Source: Bacteroidaceae bacterium
GTDB lineage: Bacteria; Bacteroidota; Bacteroidia; Bacteroidales; Bacteroidaceae
DNA length: 13,688 bases
Direction: 5' to 3'
Assembly (NCBI GenBank): GCA_900770665.1
Contig: CAAGKZ010000037.1
Span: 1 to 13,688, forward strand
Shown here: one piece after another, positions 7,901 to 13,688 of the stretch
Numbering within the stretch: position 1 is the stretch's first letter
Layout of the letters: each line of letters opens with the position of its first letter
Notes under the pieces: model-generated
Databases searched by the model: none
What the model saw: only the letters and a program-made list of their open reading frames with translations
Told to the model about the DNA's origin: nothing
Translations under genes and position numbers: made by a program

Positions 7901-8592
7901 TCGAAGTAGCTTACATATACAACAGAGCCGTCAGCGTATGCAGTGGCAATCTTGCCCTCAACTGCATTTGCCTTGAGGTGGCTTCTCTTGAGAACGAAGT
8001 CAACAGAGAACTTTGCACCGTTCTTGTACTCTGTGCCATTAATTACAACACCGGCAGCTGCATCCTCTGTACCAAGGACTGATACTGTGAATTCAGAAAC
8101 AGGAGCAACGCCCTCTTCAATGATGTAGCAGTTACCGGGGTCAGTTGTTGTCCAACTGTTCACAACAATACCGGCATCCATCTGGTTAGGCTCCTGTGAG
8201 TTCATACCGTTACCGCCGATAGTAAGTTTCCAGGGATAGTTGCCACCAACATTTGTAAAGCCAAGAGGTGAAGAAGCGGTTGCTGTGAAGCTACCGTTAG
8301 AGCCTACATACTTCTCGGCACCTACGCTGTAGAGATAGTAGTTTGAACCGTTCTTCTCGATACGGAACAACTGTGCAGGGTCGGAATTGTCCCTTGTTAC
8401 AGTACCCACCAGTTTACCGGTGCTACCGCAAATTTCGCCCGGAACCTTGTCGCTGTACAACAGGAAACAACGGGCACTACGCAATGTGTAGACTTTGTCG
8501 TTACTCAATTGCGAGAGATCAGTTACTGTCTGCGCCTGTGCGGCAAAAGCCAAGCACAAGAAAGAGACAAGCATAAAGAAGATCTTTTTCAT
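4903..8592 (-). CDS. Multidomain GH95 alpha-L-fucosidase
   Basis: Predicted exported enzyme that removes terminal alpha-linked fucose (typically alpha-1,2) from mucin or milk-type glycans by inversion. Signal peptide 1-20 (AQA-Q). Accessory module copies lie at about 33-160 and 235-372, with an Ig-like beta segment between them. The GH95 part begins near 400 with ALPLGNGELGCMVFGG (422-437) and NEKTLWSG (446-453). The (alpha/alpha)6 core carries HTNINIQMNYW with the Asn748/Asn750 pair, a probable acid Glu877 in SAEQH, and Asp1066 in FQIDGNFG. These correspond to the Asn, Asn, Glu and Asp residues known to be catalytic in bifidobacterial AfcA. The usual helical insert of roughly 45 residues after LWSG appears shortened. 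The C terminus (IYDLQGRRV...GQVYIQDG) resembles the sialidase tail. Specificity is inferred; some GH95 members act on L-galactose. Confidence 0.92.
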   Translation of the reverse strand: MKKIFFMLVSFLCLAFAAQAQTVTDLSQLSNDKVYTLRSARCFLLYSDKVPGEICGSTGKLVGTVTRDNSDPAQLFRIEKNGSNYYLYSVGAEKYVGSNGSFTATASSPLGFTNVGGNYPWKLTIGGNGMNSQEPNQMDAGIVVNSWTTTDPGNCYIIEEGVAPVSEFTVSVLGTEDAAAGVVINGTEYKNGAKFSVDFVLKRSHLKANAVEGKIATAYADGSVVYVSYFDADTKFYTIQNGKGGYVSMNPEYRSGANLMLSNKNTPRDNQGLWAFVKSGSAYKVYNYSTGLSKVLGMTGTEANARAMMVDPATTSYTIEFDGTLNFGNGEPSYIKWKGTTSQYWNDRNSYLALWNSTGAIGDTGSKFFLDEADVADYPDEYIHEISEIQGVSSFSPKNPNTLWYTTSAEAAGVSYPWMEYALPLGNGELGCMVFGGVRTEELQFNEKTLWSGPANVVGAGGGNRTFMNFGSLFIANNDNTVYEGVTDYVRYLDIEEGIAGVEFKNANGTKQVRKYFSSAPDQVIAGQYKTEGADKLNLTFMLEPGTGIGAGAVTYNADGTAEFTGAMTSVNFATRLHVVADEGATVTATGKGITVKNATEVTFYLKGATNFNGDMEVLNNYFTTETPAQVNERVKGDIEAAQAKGFAAVEAAHVADFTAITKRMTFDLGLTTPTVDTKTLVDNYYPNNPNANSTQNDHLFLEQLYFHYGRYLAISSNRKPIAAPNNLQGIWNDRGADSPWNSDVHTNINIQMNYWPTEITNLSDLHKPFVNFIIRGAQSEGWKKVGQQYNAGHGWSVLTESSLYNSMSTWGSNYLVANVWYTSHLWMHYRYTQDKEFLKKAFPVMWDCAEFWFHRLIKDRRVYDDTYVAPDEFSAEQHGNEKEDGTAHAQQMISYLFQNLSDAVEILGVENTGLSQADLDKLALYLEKTDKGLHTETYDGGWGNPFNGVKTGDVLLREWKYSPYSVGERGHRHISHLMALFPMDQITPESEYFVPAVNALKHRGDAATGWSMGWKVNLWARAQDGDHAHIIIKNALKHSTTYGTDQGQGGIYYNLFDSHAPFQIDGNFGVCSGIAEMLLQSAHGYINILPAMPTVWKKQGTVTGMKAMGNFVVDFNWIDGKCQKATITSNAGAELKVRCKVGAMELAKAKITVNGKEVGVTVDEHGIVTIPCAKDEVVEIDFTTETSIEAVAASNVKNGAIYDLQGRRVQAAPVGQVYIQDGVKKYNK

Positions 8593-8674
8593 AGAGTTTG
8601 TTTTAAGTTAGTATTAAGTTTTATTTATGTATCCAAAAACCGGCACACTCTTTGGAGCATACCATTTCAACAAA

Positions 8675-8706
8675 CAAAAATAAGGCATACTATCAACAAA
8701 AGCAAA
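8675..8706 (-). promoter_or_regulatory. Promoter of the fucosidase gene
   Basis: On the minus strand a TTTG -33 element (8703-8706) is followed after exactly 20 bases by TATTTTTG (8675-8682), a full match to the Bacteroidetes -7 consensus TAnnTTTG. Transcription would begin near 8669, leaving a leader of about 75 bases. It lies downstream of the terminator at 8736-8765, so the fucosidase is a separate transcription unit. Confidence 0.75.
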
Positions 8707-8735
8707 TAAATATATAGTTATTATAATTTTATAGC

Positions 8736-8765
8736 AAAAACAGGCTTACCTATTGGGCAAACCTG
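8736..8765 (-). terminator. Intrinsic terminator of the flavodiiron operon
   Basis: On the minus strand CAGGTTTGCC-CAATA-GGTAAGCCTG forms ten continuous pairs (two G-T wobbles) with a five-base loop, followed directly by TTTTTG. It starts 28 bases after the flavodiiron stop codon and is the best-formed terminator for the five-gene series upstream. Confidence 0.9.
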
Positions 8766-8793
8766 TTAAATTTTAACATTTGACATACTTGTC

Positions 8794-9951
8794 TCACGCA
8801 AGCAGTGCAACTGCCAAATGCTCCATTGCAGGAAGGTCACTCTCCTTCATTCGCGAACGGATTGTCACCATCGGTTCCACAACCGTAACGTTCTTCATAC
8901 CCTCGAGCATTGCACGCATTACGCGCCCTGCAGTGGGAGCCCATGAGCCGTTCTCCACTATCGCCACCTTGCGGTTCTGGTAGTTCTTCAGCTTCAGGTG
9001 GTGCAAGAAGTCATGCATGGGCGGAAACACATCGGCATCGTACGATGCTGCACAAACCACCATGTGGCTGTAACGGAATGCATCCTCAACAGCCTCGGCC
9101 ATATCACAACGCGAGAGGTCGGTCACAACCACCTTTGGAGCCCCCTTCTCGCGCAACATGTCGGCAAGACGATTGGCCGCCGCAGCTGTTCCGCCATGGA
9201 TTGAGGCGTATGCAACAAGCACACCCTCATTCTCGGGCTCATACTTGCTCCAAATATCATAGAGTCCGATGTAGTGGCCGAGATTTTCGGTCAGCACAGG
9301 ACCATGTAGCGGACAAATGATTCTTATATCCAACGTTGCAGCCTTTTTGAGCAGTGTCTGCACCTGCGCACCGTACTTGCCGCAGATGTTTATGAAATAA
9401 CGGCGTGCCTCGCAATCCCAAGAACCCTCGTTGCACAATGCGCCGAACTTGCCAAACGCATCGGCCGCAAAGAGCACCTTCTCGCTCTGCTCATAGGAGA
9501 CCATCACCTCGGGCCAGTGCACCATCGGTGCAACAAAGAACTGCAGGGTGTGGCTGCCGAGCGAAAGCGTATCGCCCTCCTTCACGGCAACCGTGCGGCC
9601 TTCAAAATCCACACTCTCAAAGAACTGCGGCATCATCTGCACAGCCTTTGCCGTTGCAACAACCTTCACCTGCGAATAGCGGTCGAGCACCTCGTGGATG
9701 AGCGCGGCATGGTCGGGCTCAAGGTGTTGCACCACAAGGTAATCGGGAGTGCGGCCTGCAAGCACAGACTCCACATTCGCCCACCACTCGGCACCTTTGC
9801 GCGCATCGACGGTATCCATGATTGCCACCTTTTCATCGAGGATTATGTACGAGTTGTATGCCATTCCCTCGGGCACAACATATTGGCTCTCAAAGAGGTC
9901 GATATCAAGGTCATCGACTCCCACATATTTTATTTTCGGTGTTATCTCCAT
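8794..9951 (-). CDS. FprA-family A-type flavoprotein (flavodiiron protein)
   Basis: Flavodiiron proteins reduce O2 to water or NO to N2O in the cytoplasm of anaerobes, taking electrons from rubredoxin or similar donors. I start at the ATG at 9951 (385 aa), because MEITPKIKYVGVDD is how the family begins; an in-frame ATG at 9978 would add nine residues. The N-terminal metallo-beta-lactamase-like domain has the full di-iron ligand set: His76, Glu78, Asp80 and His81 (HLEPDH), His145, Asp164 and His216. The flavodoxin-like domain starts near 242, with YASIHGGTAAAA as the FMN phosphate loop. The Asp164-to-His216 gap (51 residues) is shorter than the roughly 60 known from Desulfovibrio ROO. No extra rubredoxin domain is present, so it is class A. 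It is the last gene of the series, 39 bases after lemA and before a strong terminator. O2 versus NO preference cannot be read from sequence. Confidence 0.93.
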   Translation of the reverse strand: MEITPKIKYVGVDDLDIDLFESQYVVPEGMAYNSYIILDEKVAIMDTVDARKGAEWWANVESVLAGRTPDYLVVQHLEPDHAALIHEVLDRYSQVKVVATAKAVQMMPQFFESVDFEGRTVAVKEGDTLSLGSHTLQFFVAPMVHWPEVMVSYEQSEKVLFAADAFGKFGALCNEGSWDCEARRYFINICGKYGAQVQTLLKKAATLDIRIICPLHGPVLTENLGHYIGLYDIWSKYEPENEGVLVAYASIHGGTAAAANRLADMLREKGAPKVVVTDLSRCDMAEAVEDAFRYSHMVVCAASYDADVFPPMHDFLHHLKLKNYQNRKVAIVENGSWAPTAGRVMRAMLEGMKNVTVVEPMVTIRSRMKESDLPAMEHLAVALLA

Positions 9952-9990
9952 TGTTACGGAATCTTTACGGATTATCATATTATATACTCA

Positions 9991-10578
9991 TCAGAACTGA
10001 ACAACAGGTACATTCTCCGCACCTTCTTGCGCCTCGAAATAGGGGCGTTTCTCAAAGCCGAACATTCCGGCAAGCATATTGCGCGGGAATGTACGTATTG
10101 AGGTGTTGTATTTTTTTGCCACCTCATTGAAGTTGCGGCGTTCAACGCTTATGCGGTTCTCGGTACCCTCGAGCTGAGCCTGCAACTCAAGGAAGTTGGT
10201 ATTTGCCTTAAGGTCGGGGTATGCCTCGGCAATGGCTATAAGACGACCAAGTGCCGTACCCACCTCGTTCTGAGCTTTCTGATACTCCTGCAACATTTCG
10301 GGTGTCATGTTCTCGGCATCCACAGCAACCTGGGTCGCACGTGTGCGAGCTGCCACAACTGCATCAAGAGTCTCTTTCTCATGCGCGGCATACCCCTTTA
10401 CGGTGTTGACAAGGTTGGGAATAAGATCGGCACGACGCTGATACTGGTTCTCGACATTGCTCCATGCTGTGCTGACAGCCTCATCGGCCTTTACGAGTCT
10501 ATTATAACCTGTTACCGCCCAAACGGCAACAACGGCAATGACTGCCAAAATAATAATTGTTGACTTTTTCATATTCAT
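9991..10578 (-). CDS. lemA: LemA family membrane-anchored protein
   Basis: LemA proteins are small envelope proteins with one N-terminal membrane segment and a long helical bundle. Their biochemical role is not settled. This one has a hydrophobic helix at about residues 6-22, then the family signature region with WSNVENQYQRRADLIPNLV and VKGYAAHEKETLDAV, and a C-terminal part with RNMLAGMFGFEKRPYF. At 195 aa it has the usual length. Two in-frame ATGs, at 10578 and 10572, are possible; the second (MKKSTIIIL) fits the family better and gives 193 aa. It lies 23-29 bases after the TPM-domain gene. LemA and TPM-domain proteins are often neighbours in bacteria, which suggests joint work in the envelope. 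FprA follows closely, so it is probably co-transcribed. Confidence 0.93.
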   Translation of the reverse strand: MNMKKSTIIILAVIAVVAVWAVTGYNRLVKADEAVSTAWSNVENQYQRRADLIPNLVNTVKGYAAHEKETLDAVVAARTRATQVAVDAENMTPEMLQEYQKAQNEVGTALGRLIAIAEAYPDLKANTNFLELQAQLEGTENRISVERRNFNEVAKKYNTSIRTFPRNMLAGMFGFEKRPYFEAQEGAENVPVVQF

Positions 10579-10601
10579 AGTTTTTTAAATTATCCATATT
10601 C

Positions 10602-11492
10602 TCAAAAACGGCTGCCGGCACCACCGCCGCCAAAGCTGCCACCACCGAAGCTTCCACCAAAGCCTCCGCCACGGCCAAAGCCACCGCCACCTATAATAAC
10701 ACCTCCGTGTGGGCCATGTCCGTTGCTGTTCACTGTTTTGCTACGTTTTGTAAATGTGTGGCCACAATTCTTGCAAATGTAAGTAGTTACAAGCATCGAA
10801 CAACCATCGACATCCCTTATAGTCTGCGAATCGATGCGTTGAATATTGTGTTTACGGCACTTGGGACAACGGCTGCTGTACCAAACGGCAAACAATATAA
10901 CTGCCAGACCGCCAAAAATCATAGTCATAAATATCACCAAGGCTACAAGATTCTCACCGTCGTCCTCATCGCCAAGATTCTCCATAGAGCCGTCAAGGAC
11001 ACCGCAAACGGCACGCATGCCGGCCACCATTCCCGTATCCCAGTCGCCATGGGCAAAGTGTTCCACCATATACTGTTGCTGTATGCGTTTGCATATAGCA
11101 TCGGGCATCACGCCTTCGAGCCCATAGCCCGTAGCGAACTGCACACAACGTTCACCAGTTGAAAGCAACACTACAAGACCGTTGTCACGTCCTTTCTGCC
11201 CTACACCGTTCTCTTTGCCCAGACGATAGGCAAATTCGAAACAGTCGCCGCCTTCTATGTCGCCAAGCACAGCCACAAGTACCTGAATGCCGGTTTTTCC
11301 CTCAAGCGCGAACAACAGGCTGTCGATTGTCGCCACGGACGAAGCAGAGAGAATACCGTCGGGATTGCTCACATAACGTGTGCGGTCGGCAAGATGCACC
11401 ATAGGCACATCCTCCACCTTGTACACCTTTGCCTCTGCAACGGAATGAATGCAGAGCAGGAGCAACATCATCACCAACAATCTCTTTCTCAT
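10602..11492 (-). CDS. TPM-domain (YgcG-like) membrane protein with zinc-ribbon-like segment
   Basis: The TPM domain is found in plant TLP18.3, an acid phosphatase and photosystem II repair factor, and in bacterial YgcG-like envelope proteins whose role is unclear. I start at the ATG at 11492 (296 aa), because MRKRLLVMMLLLL begins a clean signal peptide ending near AEA; an ATG at 11513 would add seven residues and overlap the upstream gene. In this numbering the TPM domain spans about 35-165 (VSNPDGILS, GRDNGLVVLLSTGERCVQFATGYGLEG split across its core), a membrane helix about 182-205, then CPKC (209-212) and CKNC (240-243), a four-Cys zinc-ribbon-like pair. The C terminus is a Gly-rich tail ending GGGGAGSRF, as in many YgcG-like proteins. 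Ten bases separate it from the GH123 gene upstream and lemA follows. The zinc ribbon is read from Cys spacing only. Confidence 0.85.
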   Translation of the reverse strand: MRKRLLVMMLLLLCIHSVAEAKVYKVEDVPMVHLADRTRYVSNPDGILSASSVATIDSLLFALEGKTGIQVLVAVLGDIEGGDCFEFAYRLGKENGVGQKGRDNGLVVLLSTGERCVQFATGYGLEGVMPDAICKRIQQQYMVEHFAHGDWDTGMVAGMRAVCGVLDGSMENLGDEDDGENLVALVIFMTMIFGGLAVILFAVWYSSRCPKCRKHNIQRIDSQTIRDVDGCSMLVTTYICKNCGHTFTKRSKTVNSNGHGPHGGVIIGGGGFGRGGGFGGSFGGGSFGGGGAGSRF

Positions 11493-11502
11493 CTTAAAAT
11501 AA

Positions 11503-13158
11503 TCAATAAACATTCAATCCGTTGCTGAAGCCCTCTACTATTGCTTCGCTGTCGGTTGAAATCTTCTTTATATCCACACTGCGCAACAGCTCTTCAAGTT
11601 CCGCAATACGTTTTTCATTGCCTGAAGCCTTTGCCTCGGCAAGCAGAATCCTGTACTTCTCGAACAACTGGATACCCTGCACAAGACGCTCCCAACGGAT
11701 TGAGCTTATGCTGAACGGATAGACAACGTATGTGTCACCTGCAGGCCAGGCAGTGAAACGCGAATCCTCCTCGGGGGTTACCGTCCAACTGTTGTATGCC
11801 CAGCGCAGATAGCCGTCGAGGTCCTTTGCAAGAGCCTCGAGAGCAATGAAGGCCGCATCGGCAGGGTCCGAGAATGTAAAGAGGTTAGGATATTCGGCAC
11901 TGCAACAGGTGTAGTAGGTCGATACCTTGCCCTGCGCACGGCGCTCCGCAAGCAATTCGGGAGTATACGCGCCATAAGCAAATATATCAAGGCAATAATC
12001 GTGGATGTCGGCCTCAATCTCGGGGTGATAGTTGCCTGCCATTGAAATTTTCATTCCCGGGGCGTACTCTTTTATGACCTTTATGGCGGCCTGCATCTGC
12101 TGCAAGCTGCGCTCGTCCATTGAGATGAATGTCTTGTCAAACCATCCTTTCTCCTTCAAATGGGCAGCAAAAGCACTGAGCATACCACCCCAGAACTGCG
12201 TGTAAGCCTCCTCGCCCGGTGCACAGTTGATATATTTGTGCGAGTGGGTTGCCTGGTCGTAATAGCGGAACGACAATTTCCACGGAATCATTGAGAAACA
12301 GGTAATCTCCTTGTCAATACCGCACGACATCATAAACTCCACCCAACGGTCGAAGATGGTGAAGTCATACCACCAACTGCCGTCGGCCTTCTTCACCCAA
12401 GTCACCATGCTGCCGAAAGGGTCGTATGTCTGCCCATCCCATGGGCGGTCAATGAGCGTTGCAGTGATTGCCTTTTGACCCGCCGATGCCAGCTTGAGCA
12501 TATAAGGGCGCAACACATCGAAATGCTCATCGCTCCACAGTTCCACATTGTGCACACGGGCAATTGCGTATGGATTCTGCCAAAGGTCGAGGTGGAAAGC
12601 CCACTCCTTTGGTGCCGGTAACGTACGGTCAAGTACCTCAACAGAATATTTGTATTTAGTCTTTTTACCATTGCAAAGGAGCTCGACAGTTCCCTTGTAA
12701 ATGCCGGGCTTTGAATCCTGTGGCACCTGGATTGTAAGCCAGAGACCACGACGGGCACCGGCATCAAAAATGGTGGGAGTCGCATCGGTTATACGGTCGG
12801 CAACGGGCACCTCGCCGTATGCATCAACCTCGTGGCGGCCACAGCCTGTGAACTTGTCGGTGAGCACCGGTTGCACAAAACCACCAACAACATTCGCCGC
12901 AGGGATTACGCTCCTGCCGTTTTTAAGGTCACTGAACGTATACCCGACAGAGCACTCCTTTGCGCCGTTTTCAACAACAAGCTGCAGATTTACACGTTCG
13001 CCGCGCCAAGCTACAGCATGGTTTACAGCCTCATCGGTAACCGCAGCAGCATAATCCATTGGATAGCGCACGTCGATACTACCCCAACGGGCCTTCACCT
13101 GAGCAACAGCACCAAGACTCATTGCCATTGCAACAACAGCCAAAACAAGTTTTTTCAT
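11503..13158 (-). CDS. GH123/DUF4091 glycosidase, probable beta-N-acetylgalactosaminidase
   Basis: GH123 enzymes cleave terminal beta-linked GalNAc, for example from glycosphingolipids, by substrate-assisted catalysis. I start at the ATG at 13158 (551 aa), because MKKLVLAVVAMAMSLGAVA is a clean signal peptide; an in-frame ATG at 13182 would place extra residues before it. An N-terminal beta-sandwich (about 20-180) is followed by a TIM-barrel-like catalytic domain. The adjacent Asp348-Glu349 in FISMDERS matches in motif and position the Asp-Glu pair of characterised GH123 enzymes from Clostridium perfringens and Bacteroides vulgatus. Aromatic-rich stretches (WWYDFTIFDRW, RWAYNSW) fit a sugar-binding cleft. 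There is no lipobox, so it is probably periplasmic. It lies 23 bases after the lipoprotein gene and 10 bases before the TPM gene. The family call is good; many DUF4091 proteins remain untested, so the substrate is inferred. Confidence 0.82.
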   Translation of the reverse strand: MKKLVLAVVAMAMSLGAVAQVKARWGSIDVRYPMDYAAAVTDEAVNHAVAWRGERVNLQLVVENGAKECSVGYTFSDLKNGRSVIPAANVVGGFVQPVLTDKFTGCGRHEVDAYGEVPVADRITDATPTIFDAGARRGLWLTIQVPQDSKPGIYKGTVELLCNGKKTKYKYSVEVLDRTLPAPKEWAFHLDLWQNPYAIARVHNVELWSDEHFDVLRPYMLKLASAGQKAITATLIDRPWDGQTYDPFGSMVTWVKKADGSWWYDFTIFDRWVEFMMSCGIDKEITCFSMIPWKLSFRYYDQATHSHKYINCAPGEEAYTQFWGGMLSAFAAHLKEKGWFDKTFISMDERSLQQMQAAIKVIKEYAPGMKISMAGNYHPEIEADIHDYCLDIFAYGAYTPELLAERRAQGKVSTYYTCCSAEYPNLFTFSDPADAAFIALEALAKDLDGYLRWAYNSWTVTPEEDSRFTAWPAGDTYVVYPFSISSIRWERLVQGIQLFEKYRILLAEAKASGNEKRIAELEELLRSVDIKKISTDSEAIVEGFSNGLNVY

Positions 13159-13181
13159 AACTATGGTGTTTTTAAATTCCA

Positions 13182-13640
13182 TCAATTACAAGTTCCCTTA
13201 AAGCTGAAACTCTTCCCTGCACGGGAGGGTTTCAGGTCATCGGACATGCGGGCCTCGAGACTGAGTTCGCCATCCTCCACCGCGCCGGCAATGGATGCAA
13301 AACGGTACTTTGGCTGCGGTTCCGCCTCGCGGTTCATATATGGGTCGATATCCGTTGCCGAAAAGCTGAGCACACCTCCGGCCTTGCGACTTGGTACATC
13401 CTTAACGGTAATGTCAATCTTCAACGGCATGGCAGCTGCAAACTTCACATTGTCGAAGAACACATCTACCGTAGAGTCCGACGTTTCGGTCACCGATATA
13501 CCTACACTTTTTTGAGTGTAATCACCCACAACAAGGTCGCCATAGTAGACACCGTCGCCATTCTCGGAAAATGTTGTACCATTGTCCACACACGACAGCA
13601 GAGCCATCGACAAAAAAAGTGATAATATTATCTTTTTCAT
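13182..13640 (-). CDS. Small lipoprotein, possible calycin-like beta-barrel
   Basis: A 152-aa protein with a lipoprotein signal peptide and lipobox LLSC (Cys17). The mature part is rich in beta-strand-like alternation (VYYGDLVVGD, VDVFFDNVKF, KIDITVKDVP, GELSLEARM, KSFSFKGTCN), which resembles the calycin-like domain of small Bacteroidales secreted proteins; this is recognition by pattern only. Such proteins might bind small ligands, but no function is established here. The residues after Cys17 (VDNGTT) are not the strongly acidic surface-export signal known in Bacteroides, so periplasmic or surface location is open. It is the first gene of the five-gene series and ends 23 bases before the GH123 start, so a supporting role for that enzyme is plausible but unproven. 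Confidence 0.8.
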   Translation of the reverse strand: MKKIILSLFLSMALLSCVDNGTTFSENGDGVYYGDLVVGDYTQKSVGISVTETSDSTVDVFFDNVKFAAAMPLKIDITVKDVPSRKAGGVLSFSATDIDPYMNREAEPQPKYRFASIAGAVEDGELSLEARMSDDLKPSRAGKSFSFKGTCN

Positions 13641-13648
13641 TGTTACTA

Positions 13649-13656
13649 CAAATTTA
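13649..13656 (-). promoter_or_regulatory. -7 promoter box of the five-gene series
   Basis: On the minus strand TAAATTTG matches the Bacteroidetes -7 consensus TAnnTTTG exactly. A TTTG lies 15 bases upstream (13672-13675), closer than the usual 19-21, and a GTTG lies 22 bases upstream. The box ends only eight bases before the lipoprotein ATG, so the transcript would be nearly leaderless if this is the true promoter. Confidence 0.5.
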
Positions 13657-13688
13657 CGTGAAACGACACACCAAAATGCAACGGTTTG

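Noticed and set aside
9517..10101. Plus-strand open frame of 194 codons
   Set aside because: It lies opposite the flavodiiron and LemA genes across their boundary and is His- and Leu-rich without a family signature.
11493..11513. Earlier start for the TPM gene (ATG at 11513)
   Set aside because: It adds MFIDYFK before a typical signal peptide and overlaps the end of the GH123 gene. The ATG at 11492 is simpler, though the longer form cannot be excluded.
13159..13185. Earlier starts for the GH123 gene (TTG at 13185, ATG at 13182)
   Set aside because: They put nine or eight extra residues ahead of a complete signal peptide that begins at 13158 and would overlap the lipoprotein stop codon.
12832..13515. 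Plus-strand open frame of 227 codons
   Set aside because: It is antisense to the GH123 and lipoprotein genes and spans their junction, with no recognisable domain.

Overview
The window looks like a chromosomal segment of a Bacteroidales bacterium, probably Prevotellaceae or Bacteroidaceae. The evidence is TAnnTTTG-type promoter boxes, A-rich gene starts without Shine-Dalgarno sequences, lipoprotein and T9SS-like C-terminal tails of the form IYDLQGR...GxYIxNGKK, and the protein families present. All seven convincing genes lie on the minus strand, so transcription runs from high to low coordinates.

Right part (13640 to 8794): a tight five-gene series. It encodes a small lipoprotein of probable calycin-like fold, a GH123/DUF4091 glycosidase with the adjacent Asp-Glu catalytic pair, a TPM-domain membrane protein with a zinc-ribbon-like segment and Gly-rich tail, LemA, and an FprA-type flavodiiron protein. 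Gaps are 23, 10, 23-29 and about 39 bases. The series starts at a TAnnTTTG box and ends at a strong intrinsic terminator (8736-8765), so it is probably one operon.

Middle and left part (8592 to 690): two very large exported enzymes, a GH95 alpha-L-fucosidase (1229 aa) and a GH33-type sialidase (1367 aa). The fucosidase has its own well-formed promoter. Each gene is followed by a hairpin: 4856-4874 after the fucosidase, and a perfect 30-bp palindrome at 640-669 after the sialidase. Both enzymes carry two copies of what appears to be the same accessory module and end in related sorting-type tails.

Together, sialidase, fucosidase and beta-N-acetylgalactosaminidase are exo-enzymes that remove terminal sugars from mucin O-glycans and glycolipids. 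The window therefore suggests a host-glycan forager. No SusC/SusD pair, transporter or dedicated regulator is visible, so this is not a canonical polysaccharide utilization locus.

Left end (1 to about 640): no believable gene. Bases 1-430 are a chain of inverted repeats with recurring GCAGCGAG words and a 12-base direct repeat. This is probably a dispersed structured repeat or an uncharacterised RNA, and it is the least explained part of the window. No clearly new biological system was found. The best leads are this structured region, the module shared by the two large enzymes, and the unusual company of GH123, TPM, LemA and FprA.
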